Shown one piece after another: positions 1 to 6,740 of a stretch of 13,716 nt of DNA. The translations under genes and the position numbers were made by a program. How positions within the stretch are numbered: position 1 is the first letter of the stretch; every line of letters starts with the position of its first letter. Below the pieces are notes generated by a model. The model made no database searches, was not told the DNA's origin, and saw only the letters and a list, made by a program, of their open reading frames with translations. This DNA comes from an uncultured Acidimicrobiaceae bacterium. GTDB taxonomy: Bacteria; Actinomycetota; Acidimicrobiia; Acidimicrobiales; Bog-793. The stretch lies in contig CAIVND010000130.1 in NCBI GenBank assembly GCA_903907185.1, positions 1 to 13,716 of the forward strand, read 5' to 3'.

Positions 1-115
1 ATGCAGGCGCGCGCGGAACGCGATACTGCGTCAATACAACCTGCTCGTCCATATCGAGAAGTGCTCGCGCCGTGTGCAGCCCGATAAAGCCGAGTCCTCC
101 GGTAATCAAAATCAT
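1..115 (-). CDS. NAD-dependent epimerase/dehydratase (extended SDR), N-terminal fragment
   Basis: Only the first 38 codons lie in the window; the rest is beyond the left edge. The protein begins MILITGGLGFIGLHTARALL, the Rossmann glycine motif TGxxGxxG of extended short-chain dehydrogenases, which bind NAD(P) and act on sugar nucleotides or hydroxy-acid/keto substrates. The ATG at 115 is preferred because GGAG lies about 6 nt upstream. An in-frame ATG at 121 would place that SD inside the start region. It is the last visible gene of the leftward series, 82 bp after the RraA-like gene, and is probably co-transcribed with it. Substrate specificity lies in the missing C-terminal half, so epimerase, dehydratase and reductase remain equally possible. 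Confidence 0.75.
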   Translation of the reverse strand, partial: MILITGGLGFIGLHTARALLDMDEQVVLTQYRVPRAPA

Positions 116-197
116 GACCATCTCCAATCATGGGATTCCCCCAATTAGGCGACAACTTTGTGCCGCAACCATTCCATGCGTCGATCGATCAGCCTGC

Positions 198-854
198 TCA
201 GTCTGATTTGGTCTGCAGGGTGTGATACCCGTGACGGCGTCGAGCCTCATCGAGGCGAACTCCCTGCATTGCCTCGTTGTGAATCGCCTGCTCCGCCTCT
301 TCAATTCCGAGAGCTACCTTGAGAATCTCATCGGCACGTTCACGTGGTACTACCACCACGCCGTCCGCGTCACCGACCAACACGTCCTCCGGTCGGACCA
401 AGATGCCACCGATAGATACTGGCTTTTGCGTTGACTCAACCCGAACGCGGTCCTTACCCGTACGCATCCAGTGGCTCCGGGCGAATAGGGAGTATCCAAC
501 CTCTTGGGCACGAGGTGTGTCACGGCAGGTTCCGTCAATCACCGTTGCAACAACACCGCGATAGGAGGCGACCTCCGAGAGGAGCCCTCCCCAAACCGTC
601 ACGTCGGTGCGTACATTATTAGCGAGCACGATGATTGATCCAGCGACGGCGTCGTCAATGTAGTCGCCTACTGTTCCGCCCTCGGTGCCAATCGGCGTGT
701 ACTGCAGTGTCCATGCACGACCTGCGACGGTTCCATCACCGGTAATGCGCGCGATACCACTTGCCTGTCCATCAATACCGAGACGATCAAGCGCGTCCGA
801 AACTACCGGGGTGGAAAGTGTCTTGAATCCCTCTACAACATCATCGTCTGCCAT
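198..854 (-). CDS. RraA-like / HMG aldolase-family protein (first of a tandem pair by coordinate)
   Basis: A 218-residue protein of the RraA-like family, which includes 4-hydroxy-4-methyl-2-oxoglutarate (HMG)/CHA aldolases, oxaloacetate decarboxylases and the RNase E inhibitor RraA. Visible family marks are TPVVSDALDRLG near the N-terminus (about 15-26), WGGLLSEVASYRGVVATVID followed by GTCRD (about 88-112), and GDADGVVVVP (about 161-170). The Arg-Asp of the D-x20-R-D metal/substrate motif is present, but the acidic residue 21 positions before that Arg is replaced by Gly (WGG). The ATG at 852-854 shares one base with the stop of the upstream paralogue (TAATG), and AAAGAAAGGG lies just before it, so translation is probably coupled. 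Known family: small-molecule lyases acting as cytosolic trimers or hexamers. Inference: a retro-aldol or decarboxylation step in the cluster's pathway. RNase regulation is unlikely in this setting. Confidence 0.8.
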   Translation of the reverse strand: MADDDVVEGFKTLSTPVVSDALDRLGIDGQASGIARITGDGTVAGRAWTLQYTPIGTEGGTVGDYIDDAVAGSIIVLANNVRTDVTVWGGLLSEVASYRGVVATVIDGTCRDTPRAQEVGYSLFARSHWMRTGKDRVRVESTQKPVSIGGILVRPEDVLVGDADGVVVVPRERADEILKVALGIEEAEQAIHNEAMQGVRLDEARRRHGYHTLQTKSD

Positions 855-1552
855 TACTGCCCTTTCTTTGGTGACGAAGCATCGAGCATCGTCTCATAGT
901 TACCGGCCAAAACATCAGTTACTGTCGTGCCAGCTCGCAACGCCGCGGACATCTCTGCCTCGCGCGCAACGAGCTCATCGGCTTTTGCCAGGACTTCCTC
1001 AGCCTTATCGATTGAAACAAACACGACTCCTGAGCTGTCAGCAAGGACTAGGTCGCCGGGCACAATGTGTGTGTCATCGACATCAAGAGGTTCGTTTGTC
1101 GCGACCTCAACAACGCGGCGGCGTGCCGTCCTTGGCGTCGCAACATTCGAATAGTAAGGCATGCCAACTGCCTCGACATCATCAACATCGCGGCAGACAC
1201 CAAACACCACGACGCCGGCTACGCCCTGCAACTTCGCGGCGAGCGAGAGGAGTCCACCCCAACCTGCGCCACCGGTCTCAAGACCTGCTCGGTTGTCAAC
1301 GACAATCACATCACCAGGTTCTGCAGCGGCAATTGCATGTGCGCCGAGGTGCACTGGTGGCTGTCCAGTTGATGGCGTAGTTGCCGCAGCAGCAAGGCGC
1401 ACCGTAGCGACTCGACCTGCCGTTCGACCACAGTGCCACATTGGGTGGATGCCAGGCACCGCTCCCGGCAGTCCGAGAGCGTCAAGAGCATCAGAGACCA
1501 TACAGGTGTCCAGCTCACTGAGACGACTCACTAACGCGCGTACGTCAGACAC
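854..1552 (-). CDS. RraA-like / HMG aldolase-family protein (second of the tandem pair)
   Basis: A 232-residue paralogue of the next gene in the operon. The start is the GTG at 1552: AAGGAGG lies 8 nt upstream (1561-1567), whereas the TTG at 1579 has no such site. N-terminal LDTCMVSDALDALGLPG matches the substrate-binding start of the RraA-like fold. GWGGLLSLAAKLQGVAG leads into VVVFGVCRD, and LADSSGVVFV is the C-terminal strand. As in its partner, the Arg-Asp pair is kept, but the residue expected to be Asp/Glu 21 positions earlier is Gly. In addition the usual Asp of the DG.xRD segment is Phe (FGVCRD). The last base of the stop codon is the first base of the partner's ATG, suggesting equal synthesis and perhaps a mixed oligomer. 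Function is likely lyase or decarboxylase; one copy may be non-catalytic. Family assignment is firm, reaction unknown. Confidence 0.8.
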   Translation of the reverse strand: MSDVRALVSRLSELDTCMVSDALDALGLPGAVPGIHPMWHCGRTAGRVATVRLAAAATTPSTGQPPVHLGAHAIAAAEPGDVIVVDNRAGLETGGAGWGGLLSLAAKLQGVAGVVVFGVCRDVDDVEAVGMPYYSNVATPRTARRRVVEVATNEPLDVDDTHIVPGDLVLADSSGVVFVSIDKAEEVLAKADELVAREAEMSAALRAGTTVTDVLAGNYETMLDASSPKKGQ

Positions 1553-1617
1553 CGTGGTTTCCTCCTTGCTAGCGGTCAACTTCGCGATTGACCTACTCCC
1601 TCGCGGGATCCGTTCAC

Positions 1618-1647
1618 CCTATACCGAGACCTTCGCGCTAGCCACAA
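1618..1647 (-). promoter_or_regulatory. possible promoter for the RraA-like pair
   Basis: On the minus strand TTGTGG (1642-1647) and TATAGG (1618-1623) are separated by 18 bp, ahead of the GTG at 1552 with a leader of roughly 60 nt. The 125-bp gap after the ETF gene is long enough for an internal promoter. A short GCCAC-aat-GTGGC dyad (1641-1653) overlaps the -35 region. The match is only moderate. Confidence 0.3.
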
Positions 1648-1677
1648 TGTGGCCACCTTGGGGCTTGTCACCGACTC

Positions 1678-3486
1678 TCAGTCGGAGCTTCGCACCACCG
1701 TGAGAAGTTCTGCCCGCAGACGCTCAGTGAGCGCGGGCACAATATCTGCCCAATCGCCGATCAACCCATAGTCGGTGGTTTCAAAGAGCGATGAGCTTGC
1801 GTCAATATTGATTCCAACCACCGTTTTCGCCGAGCGCAGACCAACCATGTGGTTGAACTTGCCAGCCGCTCCGATCACGATGCACAGCGGCGGCCGAACA
1901 TGGAGGCCGGTAATTCCCACCTGCCGAGTACGCGGAAGCCAGCCCTTGTCCGTGACCTTTCGTGTAGCGATTAGCTCTGCATTGAGCAACCTCACCAGAT
2001 CATCGATCTCGCCATACCGCTCAGAATCAACGCCCGCACCGATACTGATCAGCGCAGCGGCGTTGGCAATCTTTTCTGCGGCTGGGTCCACTCGATGGTT
2101 GCTCAGCTTGACACGTCCACGCACGGGAATAACCAACTGGGACAGCGACGCGGTTTCACTTCGAGGGGCCAGAAGCTCCAGAGCTCCCGCCCGGACGGTA
2201 GCGCACTGAACGTTCGAGGTCGCAATAATTGCGACCTCAAGCTGACCACCGAAGGCGGGCTTCCAGGCGACCAGACGACCATCGCTGATCTCTAACGCCG
2301 AGGCGTCGCCCGTCAGACCGGAGTTGGTCGCCGCAGCAAACCGGGCAGCCACCTCGCGGCCCCAAGAGCTCGATGGTGCAATCAAGATCGAGGGACTTTC
2401 TTCATCGATGAGCCCAACAAGTGCACTCGCGACATCCTCGGCGCCGATCACACCTGGCGCGCTGAGGCGGACCACTCGATCGGCGCCAAAACTACCAAGC
2501 GCCTCAAGATTTGGCGATAGGTCACTCGTTACCGCTATGACCGTGCCATGAATCCGATCAGCGAGCTGCGCACCACCACCGAGCAACTCGCGACCAAAAC
2601 GCTCACGGCCCGGTTCAAGAACAACCACCACCGTGGTCTCGCTTCCTCCGGTGTGCGGTACTGGTTCACCCGAGTATTCGGAGCCGGAGGTAAAGGCCTT
2701 CCGCCCATGGAGCGCGACAACGAGTTGGTCGAGTTGGTCCTCTAAAGGTCCGTCGAACAGCGCGCCGAGACGCGAATTCTCTGTAAGTCGGATCTCGCCT
2801 ACCCAAGTCGGACTTCCCTCTTGACCCCAAGGACCATCACCAAGATCAATCGCCTGCAGCGTTGTGATTTTTGCCGCGTCGACCTCGTCCCGTTCCTCTC
2901 GGGAGTGCTTTGCTGGATAGGTCAGCCGCTCTGCGACGCTCAACAGTGCTGGCAACGAGACCTGAGCGTGGATCAAACCATCATCTCGCTCACAATCAAG
3001 ATCAAGATCTGCGCCATCGATCACAAGCTCACGAACTCCCGAAACGAAAGGCAGATCAAGAAGTTCAGCTACTTGCGCGCCTACCTGTCCAGTCTCGGCA
3101 TCGACGGAGTTAAGGCCGGTCAAAATGAGGTCGAACGGGCCCTCCCTGACGAGGGCGGCAGCAAGCGCTCGAGCTGTTGCCAGCGTGTCCGATCCTGCGA
3201 ACACATGATCAGAGATCAGAACTGCTCGGTCGGCGCCATGGGCAACGGCCTCGCGAAGAGCATCCTCAGCGGAGACGGGCCCGAGTGCAAAGACCACGCA
3301 TTCGCCTTCGGACTCCTTCGCAAGTTCGACGCCCTTTGAAATTGCGCGTCGACAAAATGGATTGATCTCGAGTTCAATTCCTTCGCGTCGCAGCCGTCCA
3401 TCAGCGCCAAGCTCTAAGGCAACATGACCGCCTTCGATGCACGGCACCTGCTTAATGAGGACGGCGATGCGAAGGCCTACAGACAT
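1678..3486 (-). CDS. fused electron transfer flavoprotein, EtfB-EtfA single chain
   Basis: A 602-residue protein joining both ETF subunits, normally two genes. The EtfB-like part is residues 1 to about 250: IAVLIKQVP (8-15), ALREAVAHGADRAVL (76-90), GSDTLATARALAAAL (98-112), LILTGLNSVDAETGQVG (120-136). The EtfA-like part runs from about 284 to the end: N-terminal domain to about 445, then an FAD domain with ATRKVTDKGWLP (507-518), QVGITG (522-527), KFNHMVG (543-549), AKTVVGINID (553-562) and TDYGLIGD (571-578). ETFs carry electrons from dehydrogenases to the quinone pool or to bifurcating partners. In the FAD domain the usual GGRG is IGAG (A484) and the GISGAIQH stretch is GAAGKFNH; Arg509, Thr526 and His546 are kept. 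ATG at 3486 follows AAAGGAG. It lies 112 bp after the aldolase. No partner dehydrogenase or ETF:quinone oxidoreductase is visible here. Confidence 0.9.
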   Translation of the reverse strand: MSVGLRIAVLIKQVPCIEGGHVALELGADGRLRREGIELEINPFCRRAISKGVELAKESEGECVVFALGPVSAEDALREAVAHGADRAVLISDHVFAGSDTLATARALAAALVREGPFDLILTGLNSVDAETGQVGAQVAELLDLPFVSGVRELVIDGADLDLDCERDDGLIHAQVSLPALLSVAERLTYPAKHSREERDEVDAAKITTLQAIDLGDGPWGQEGSPTWVGEIRLTENSRLGALFDGPLEDQLDQLVVALHGRKAFTSGSEYSGEPVPHTGGSETTVVVVLEPGRERFGRELLGGGAQLADRIHGTVIAVTSDLSPNLEALGSFGADRVVRLSAPGVIGAEDVASALVGLIDEESPSILIAPSSSWGREVAARFAAATNSGLTGDASALEISDGRLVAWKPAFGGQLEVAIIATSNVQCATVRAGALELLAPRSETASLSQLVIPVRGRVKLSNHRVDPAAEKIANAAALISIGAGVDSERYGEIDDLVRLLNAELIATRKVTDKGWLPRTRQVGITGLHVRPPLCIVIGAAGKFNHMVGLRSAKTVVGINIDASSSLFETTDYGLIGDWADIVPALTERLRAELLTVVRSSD

Positions 3487-3502
3487 TTCTCTCCTTTAAC
3501 GT

Positions 3503-3522
3503 CGTGATCGGGGTGAATCACG
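3503..3522. promoter_or_regulatory. inverted repeat upstream of the ETF gene, possible operator
   Basis: CGTGAT (3503-3508) and ATCACG (3517-3522) form a perfect 6-bp dyad with an 8-bp spacer, 17-36 bp before the ETF start and just upstream of its SD. It could be an operator in the 112-bp aldolase-ETF gap, or a small RNA hairpin limiting ribosome access. Dyads this short also arise by chance. Confidence 0.2.
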
Positions 3523-3598
3523 GATATCTATTCTTCACTATTTCTTGACTCACTACATCTCGACGGGAGCGAAATCGAACCCGCTCACACCAGTCGAA

Positions 3599-4363
3599 CT
3601 AGATACCCTGAGAGACGACGTTGCTGTAGTGGGCCCACACTCCACCCATCGATGGTCTGTGACCCTGCATCGACTCGACAAAATGTGGCAGTTCAGGAAG
3701 TGGCGTTCGATTCGTCATCTCCGCCAAGCTCTCCGCGGGGATCGACCGATGATTTGGGCCCGCAGCGCAGTAGGCATACCAGTTCATGCGCGCCTGCTCT
3801 TCTAGCCACATCATTCTCATCACCGACTCCTCAAGGGTGGAACCCGTTGTTGTGGCTCCGTGGCCTTCGAGCAGAAGTACTGGCCCGCCATCGATCAGAG
3901 TTGCAACCTCAACTCCCTCTTCTTCGGTTTGGATGGTCTTCACGTGTGGGTAGACGGGAATCGGTTTGGAGATGAACTCGGCACCCTCCTGGCACATCGC
4001 GGACAGTGGAGCCTGCAAGATGCTCATTACGACTGCGAAGCGAGGATGAACATGCGTCACTGAATTGATCTTGGGGTACATCTTGTAGATGCTTGAGTGC
4101 ATCTTGACTTCGAAGCATTGAGTGGAGTTCGGCGGACCTTCGATCTTGTTCCCCTCAAGGTCACAGACGATCATCTGTTCGGGTTTCATCGCTGCCAGAG
4201 CGTCAATGGCATAACCACGTCCCTTTACGATGAACCGATCGGGCGCGTCTGGGACACGTTGGCTTGAGTGACCAAGTGAGGCAAGCACGCCAGTGGCAAG
4301 GCCAACTTCTGCAAGAATCCGGTTGGCGACACAGACGTCATACTTCACCTGTTCGAAACTCAT
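3599..4363 (-). CDS. class II aldolase/adducin-family protein (zinc-dependent)
   Basis: A 254-residue protein of the fuculose-phosphate aldolase/adducin fold, cytosolic lyases that use a metal to stabilise an enediolate in aldol or decarboxylation chemistry. The expected ligands are present: VTHVHPRFA with His104 and His106, GHGATTTG with His168, and Glu85 in CFEVKMHSSIY as the probable acid/base residue. GHSSQR (31-36) and FIVKGRG (44-50) correspond to substrate-binding loops. The ATG at 4363 is chosen because GAGGGGAG lies 5 nt upstream. A GTG at 4453 would add 30 residues unlike the family and has no SD. It is the first gene of the leftward series and diverges from the MFS gene over 119 bp. 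Context favours cleavage of a non-sugar hydroxy-oxo acid, but a sugar-phosphate substrate cannot be excluded. Confidence 0.85.
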   Translation of the reverse strand: MSFEQVKYDVCVANRILAEVGLATGVLASLGHSSQRVPDAPDRFIVKGRGYAIDALAAMKPEQMIVCDLEGNKIEGPPNSTQCFEVKMHSSIYKMYPKINSVTHVHPRFAVVMSILQAPLSAMCQEGAEFISKPIPVYPHVKTIQTEEEGVEVATLIDGGPVLLLEGHGATTTGSTLEESVMRMMWLEEQARMNWYAYCAAGPNHRSIPAESLAEMTNRTPLPELPHFVESMQGHRPSMGGVWAHYSNVVSQGI

Positions 4364-4482
4364 GCGTACTCCCCTCGTCGATGGGTTCGGCAACAGACCC
4401 CCACGAGCATCGTAGCCATCTGACCCCAATCGAAGTTTGGACCCGTTACTCACTTTCCAACGCGCGCTAGCGTCAGTTCCTC
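4364..4482. promoter_or_regulatory. divergent intergenic region between aldolase and MFS transporter
   Basis: This 119-bp gap must hold the start signals of both directions. For the transporter, TAGCGT (4468-4473) lies 9 nt before the ATG with no SD between, which fits a -10 box and a leaderless or nearly leaderless mRNA. It overlaps the 8-bp palindrome CGCTAGCG (4465-4472). I see no convincing -35 for either direction and no clear aldolase promoter. Confidence 0.4.
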
Positions 4483-5748
4483 ATGGCGCCAGCTGGATTC
4501 TTCGTTGACATCACGCCACTTCGGCGTTTCAAGGAGTTCCGTCGTCTTTGGTTCGGTTTGGTTTTCGCACAGGTTGGTGGGCAGCTCGGCATCGTCGCAG
4601 CCAGCTATCAGGTCTATCGCCTAACTCACTCTTCGCTCGACGTCGGTTATGTCAGCTTGGCACAGCTCTTTCCGGCAATCATTGGATCGATCCTGGGCGG
4701 ATCGATCGCTGATTCGATGGATAGGCGCAAGCTCTTAATCATCACTGAGTCATCGATGGCGCTTTGCACGGCCGGATTGGCGATCAACGCGCATAGTGCA
4801 CACGCTTCGCTTATGTTGATATTTGTTCTGTCCGCCATCACCGCTGGGATCGGTGGTTGCGACTCCTCCGCACGTACCGCCATGTTGATGGCGACGATCG
4901 ATCGTGAGTTCTTTGTTCAAGCGAATACCCTTCGACAACTTATCGTTCAGGTCGCGATCATTGTTGGCCCAGCGATCGGTGGGCTGCTTCTCGCGCCGAT
5001 CGGGGTAAGCGGGGTCTTCTGGCTCAACGCCGGTGCCTTTGTGCTCACCGCCACCGCCGTTGCGACACTTCGCCCTTCAATTCCAGATGGAGGAGGTACT
5101 CGCTTCGGTCTGTCGTCAGTTGTTGAAGGATTTTCTTTTCTTCGTGGTCGACAGGCGCTGCAGGCCTGCTTTGTCGCGGACCTCAACGCAATGATCTTTG
5201 GAATGCCAACTTCTCTCTTTCCCGCCCTCGGTCTCGCCTACTTCCATGGGGGACCCGAGGCAGTCGGATTTCTCTTTGCCGCTCCTGGTGTAGGAGCGCT
5301 GATCGCGACGGTTGCCTCTGGGTGGACGAGTCGAATCCGTCACCCCGGCCGAGCGGTCGTTCTTTCCATTGCAATTTGGGGCGTTGCAATCACGCTCTTT
5401 GGACTCATCCCACTGCTTTGGGTGGCGCTCATCTTTCTCGCAATCGCTGGCGCTGCCGATGTTGTCTCTGCGGTGTTTCGAGGAACGATCGTCCAACTTG
5501 AGGCACCCGACGAACTTCGCGGCAGGATCTCGGCGATCCAGCTGGGTGTCGTTCAAAGTGGTCCTCGCCTTGGCAACCTCGAAGCTGGAGGGGTTGCTCA
5601 GGCGATCTCAAACCAGTTTTCCGTCGTCTCCGGTGGCATCGCTTCAATTATTGGCATCGCGATCATCGCTCGATCAATGCCTCGCCTCCTCAGCTATGAG
5701 ATCGCTCGAGTCAATGAAGAGCATCACATCTCTGAGACAAACGACTAA
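4483..5748 (+). CDS. MFS transporter, EntS-like (MFS_3 group)
   Basis: A 421-residue integral membrane protein with alternating hydrophobic segments consistent with 10-12 helices. Motif A between TM2 and TM3 is GGSIADSMDRRK (72-83). PDELRGRISAIQLGVVQSG followed by PRLGNLEAGGVA (about 338-370) is characteristic of the EntS group of proton-coupled exporters that includes the enterobactin exporter. The ATG at 4483 is the first start after an in-frame TAG at 4468. There is no SD, so leaderless translation is likely. It diverges from the aldolase gene and ends in a 4-bp overlap with the convergent MaoC gene, so it probably serves the same cluster. Direction of transport and substrate are unknown. 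The family mainly exports siderophores, drugs and metabolites, so pathway-intermediate efflux is as plausible as uptake. Confidence 0.85.
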   Translation: MAPAGFFVDITPLRRFKEFRRLWFGLVFAQVGGQLGIVAASYQVYRLTHSSLDVGYVSLAQLFPAIIGSILGGSIADSMDRRKLLIITESSMALCTAGLAINAHSAHASLMLIFVLSAITAGIGGCDSSARTAMLMATIDREFFVQANTLRQLIVQVAIIVGPAIGGLLLAPIGVSGVFWLNAGAFVLTATAVATLRPSIPDGGGTRFGLSSVVEGFSFLRGRQALQACFVADLNAMIFGMPTSLFPALGLAYFHGGPEAVGFLFAAPGVGALIATVASGWTSRIRHPGRAVVLSIAIWGVAITLFGLIPLLWVALIFLAIAGAADVVSAVFRGTIVQLEAPDELRGRISAIQLGVVQSGPRLGNLEAGGVAQAISNQFSVVSGGIASIIGIAIIARSMPRLLSYEIARVNEEHHISETND

Positions 5749-6278
5749 AGCGATCTCGGTGCAATGTTGGCGATCTCTGGACCACAACCACGTCTGTAGA
5801 CCATGACCGTTCGTCGAAAGGTGATGACTACTGTTCCCTCCTGATTGAACCCTGTGGTCGCGACCGTCACGATACCGACGGTGGGACGCGACTTGCTGAG
5901 TCGAAGAGATAGGACTTCGGACTGGGAGTAGATCGTGTCGCCAGCAAAGACTGGTGCAGGAAGGCGCACCTCATCCCAACCAAGATTTGCAAAGACATTT
6001 TGGCTGACGTCAGTGACGCTTTGTCCAGTAACAAGGGCCAACGTGAACGTCGAATCGACGAGAGGTCGCTTGAACTCAGTCTGAGACGCGTAGTGATGAT
6101 CGAAGTGCGCAGGAGCTGTGTTCTGGCTCAATAGCGTCATCCAAATATTGTCCGTCTCGGTGATTGTGCGCCCGAGGGGGTGTCGATAGATATCTCCAAT
6201 TGAAAAGTCTTCGAAGAAACGACCGCTCCATCCGGGTACAACCCGACGGTTACCGTCGTCGGAGATCTCATCGTCCAT
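5745..6278 (-). CDS. MaoC-family hydratase/dehydratase (hot-dog fold)
   Basis: A 177-residue single hot-dog protein: FFEDFSIGDIYRHPLGRTIT (21-40), SQNTAPAHFDHHYASQTEF (51-69), RPLVDSTFTLALVTGQSV (71-88), FANLGWDEVRLPAPVFAGDT (96-115), FRRTVMVYRR (154-163). It resembles MaoC-type hydratases of the mesaconyl-CoA/beta-methylmalyl-CoA group, which add or remove water on acyl-CoA double bonds. His58 is the catalytic His. The Asp of the usual DxNPxH signature is Asn53, which I recall as common in this subgroup. The ATG at 6278 is chosen because AAAGGAG lies 7 nt upstream; the frame is open a further 51 bp to a codon at 6329 that lacks such a site. The stop (TAG, 5745-5747) lies within the last bases of the MFS gene. 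A CoA-ester substrate links it loosely to the ETF, but the substrate is not determined. Confidence 0.85.
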   Translation of the reverse strand: MDDEISDDGNRRVVPGWSGRFFEDFSIGDIYRHPLGRTITETDNIWMTLLSQNTAPAHFDHHYASQTEFKRPLVDSTFTLALVTGQSVTDVSQNVFANLGWDEVRLPAPVFAGDTIYSQSEVLSLRLSKSRPTVGIVTVATTGFNQEGTVVITFRRTVMVYRRGCGPEIANIAPRSL

Positions 6279-6439
6279 CACACCACTCCTTTGCCATCTT
6301 TTGAGCTTGGAAGCGTAGACCGCTGTCAAACCTCACGGAGGCTCCCCTCGTGGAAGGTGCTCCACAATCTCTAGAGAGGGCGAAAGACTCGTTGCTTTTA
6401 ATCAACGAAGGATCTACCTGAGCTTCGATCCGGTCCTTC
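6279..6439 (-). promoter_or_regulatory. upstream region of the MaoC gene
   Basis: On the minus strand a consensus-like TTGACA lies about 50 bp before the MaoC start (near 6330), but no good -10 follows at 16-18 bp. Two small dyads are present: CGTTG/CAACG (6390-6394 and 6403-6407) and GTGGA/TCCAC around 6348-6363. Either may be part of the 3' end of the small membrane-protein transcript. Neither has a T-run typical of a terminator. Confidence 0.25.
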
Positions 6440-6631
6440 CTAGCGCCGACGAAGAAAACGCAGTCCGAGAAGCAAAACACCGACGACAACCACGCTCTCA
6501 GCGAGGAATGAAAGCAGACCAAAGATGGCATGGACAACGATCGTCACGACTGCGAGCGCAATCACCACTGCGACCGCGCTCCCAACAAAATGGGAGGGAC
6601 GAAGAGCAGAGTTCCTATTCGGCTGCAGCAT
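6440..6631 (-). CDS. small two-helix membrane protein, hypothetical
   Basis: A 63-residue protein with a polar N-terminus (MLQPNRNSALRPSHF), a hydrophobic stretch at about 16-40, a second at about 42-58, and a basic end (RFLRRR). This predicts two transmembrane helices with the C-terminus in the cytoplasm by the positive-inside rule. The ATG at 6631 follows AAGGTGA 4 nt upstream with GGGGAG further back. I recognise no family. It is transcribed leftward, towards the MaoC gene and divergent from glnD, which starts 109 bp away. Support comes from the SD, coherent hydrophobicity and placement; the short length leaves doubt. Confidence 0.55.
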   Translation of the reverse strand: MLQPNRNSALRPSHFVGSAVAVVIALAVVTIVVHAIFGLLSFLAESVVVVGVLLLGLRFLRRR

Positions 6632-6725
6632 CAGTCACCTTCTCCCCGAGACAACCTTAGTAAATAACCAGCTCAAAGGTGGTAGAGATTCCCACACCCG
6701 TCGCGCAAGAAGATGGTCGATCACC

Positions 6726-6740
6726 TAGCCTTAAGCGATC
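6726..6740 (+). promoter_or_regulatory. candidate -10 box for leaderless glnD mRNA
   Basis: TAGCCT (6726-6731) is separated by 9 nt from the glnD ATG at 6741, and no purine-rich SD lies between. It has the same layout, TAGCNT-N9-ATG, as the MFS gene. No -35 match is evident. Confidence 0.3.

Noticed and set aside
2821..3339. 172-codon plus-strand frame opposite the ETF gene
   Set aside because: It is antisense to a well-supported ETF coding region, has no recognisable domain and shows biased translation typical of shadow frames.
4364..4453. 30-residue N-terminal extension of the class II aldolase (GTG at 4453)
   Set aside because: No SD, sequence unlike the family, and a strong GAGGGGAG site lies before the ATG at 4363.
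6268..6537. 89-codon minus-strand frame between the MaoC and small membrane-protein genes
   Set aside because: It overlaps the 5' end of the MaoC gene and much of the membrane-protein gene in other frames, has low-complexity composition and no family.
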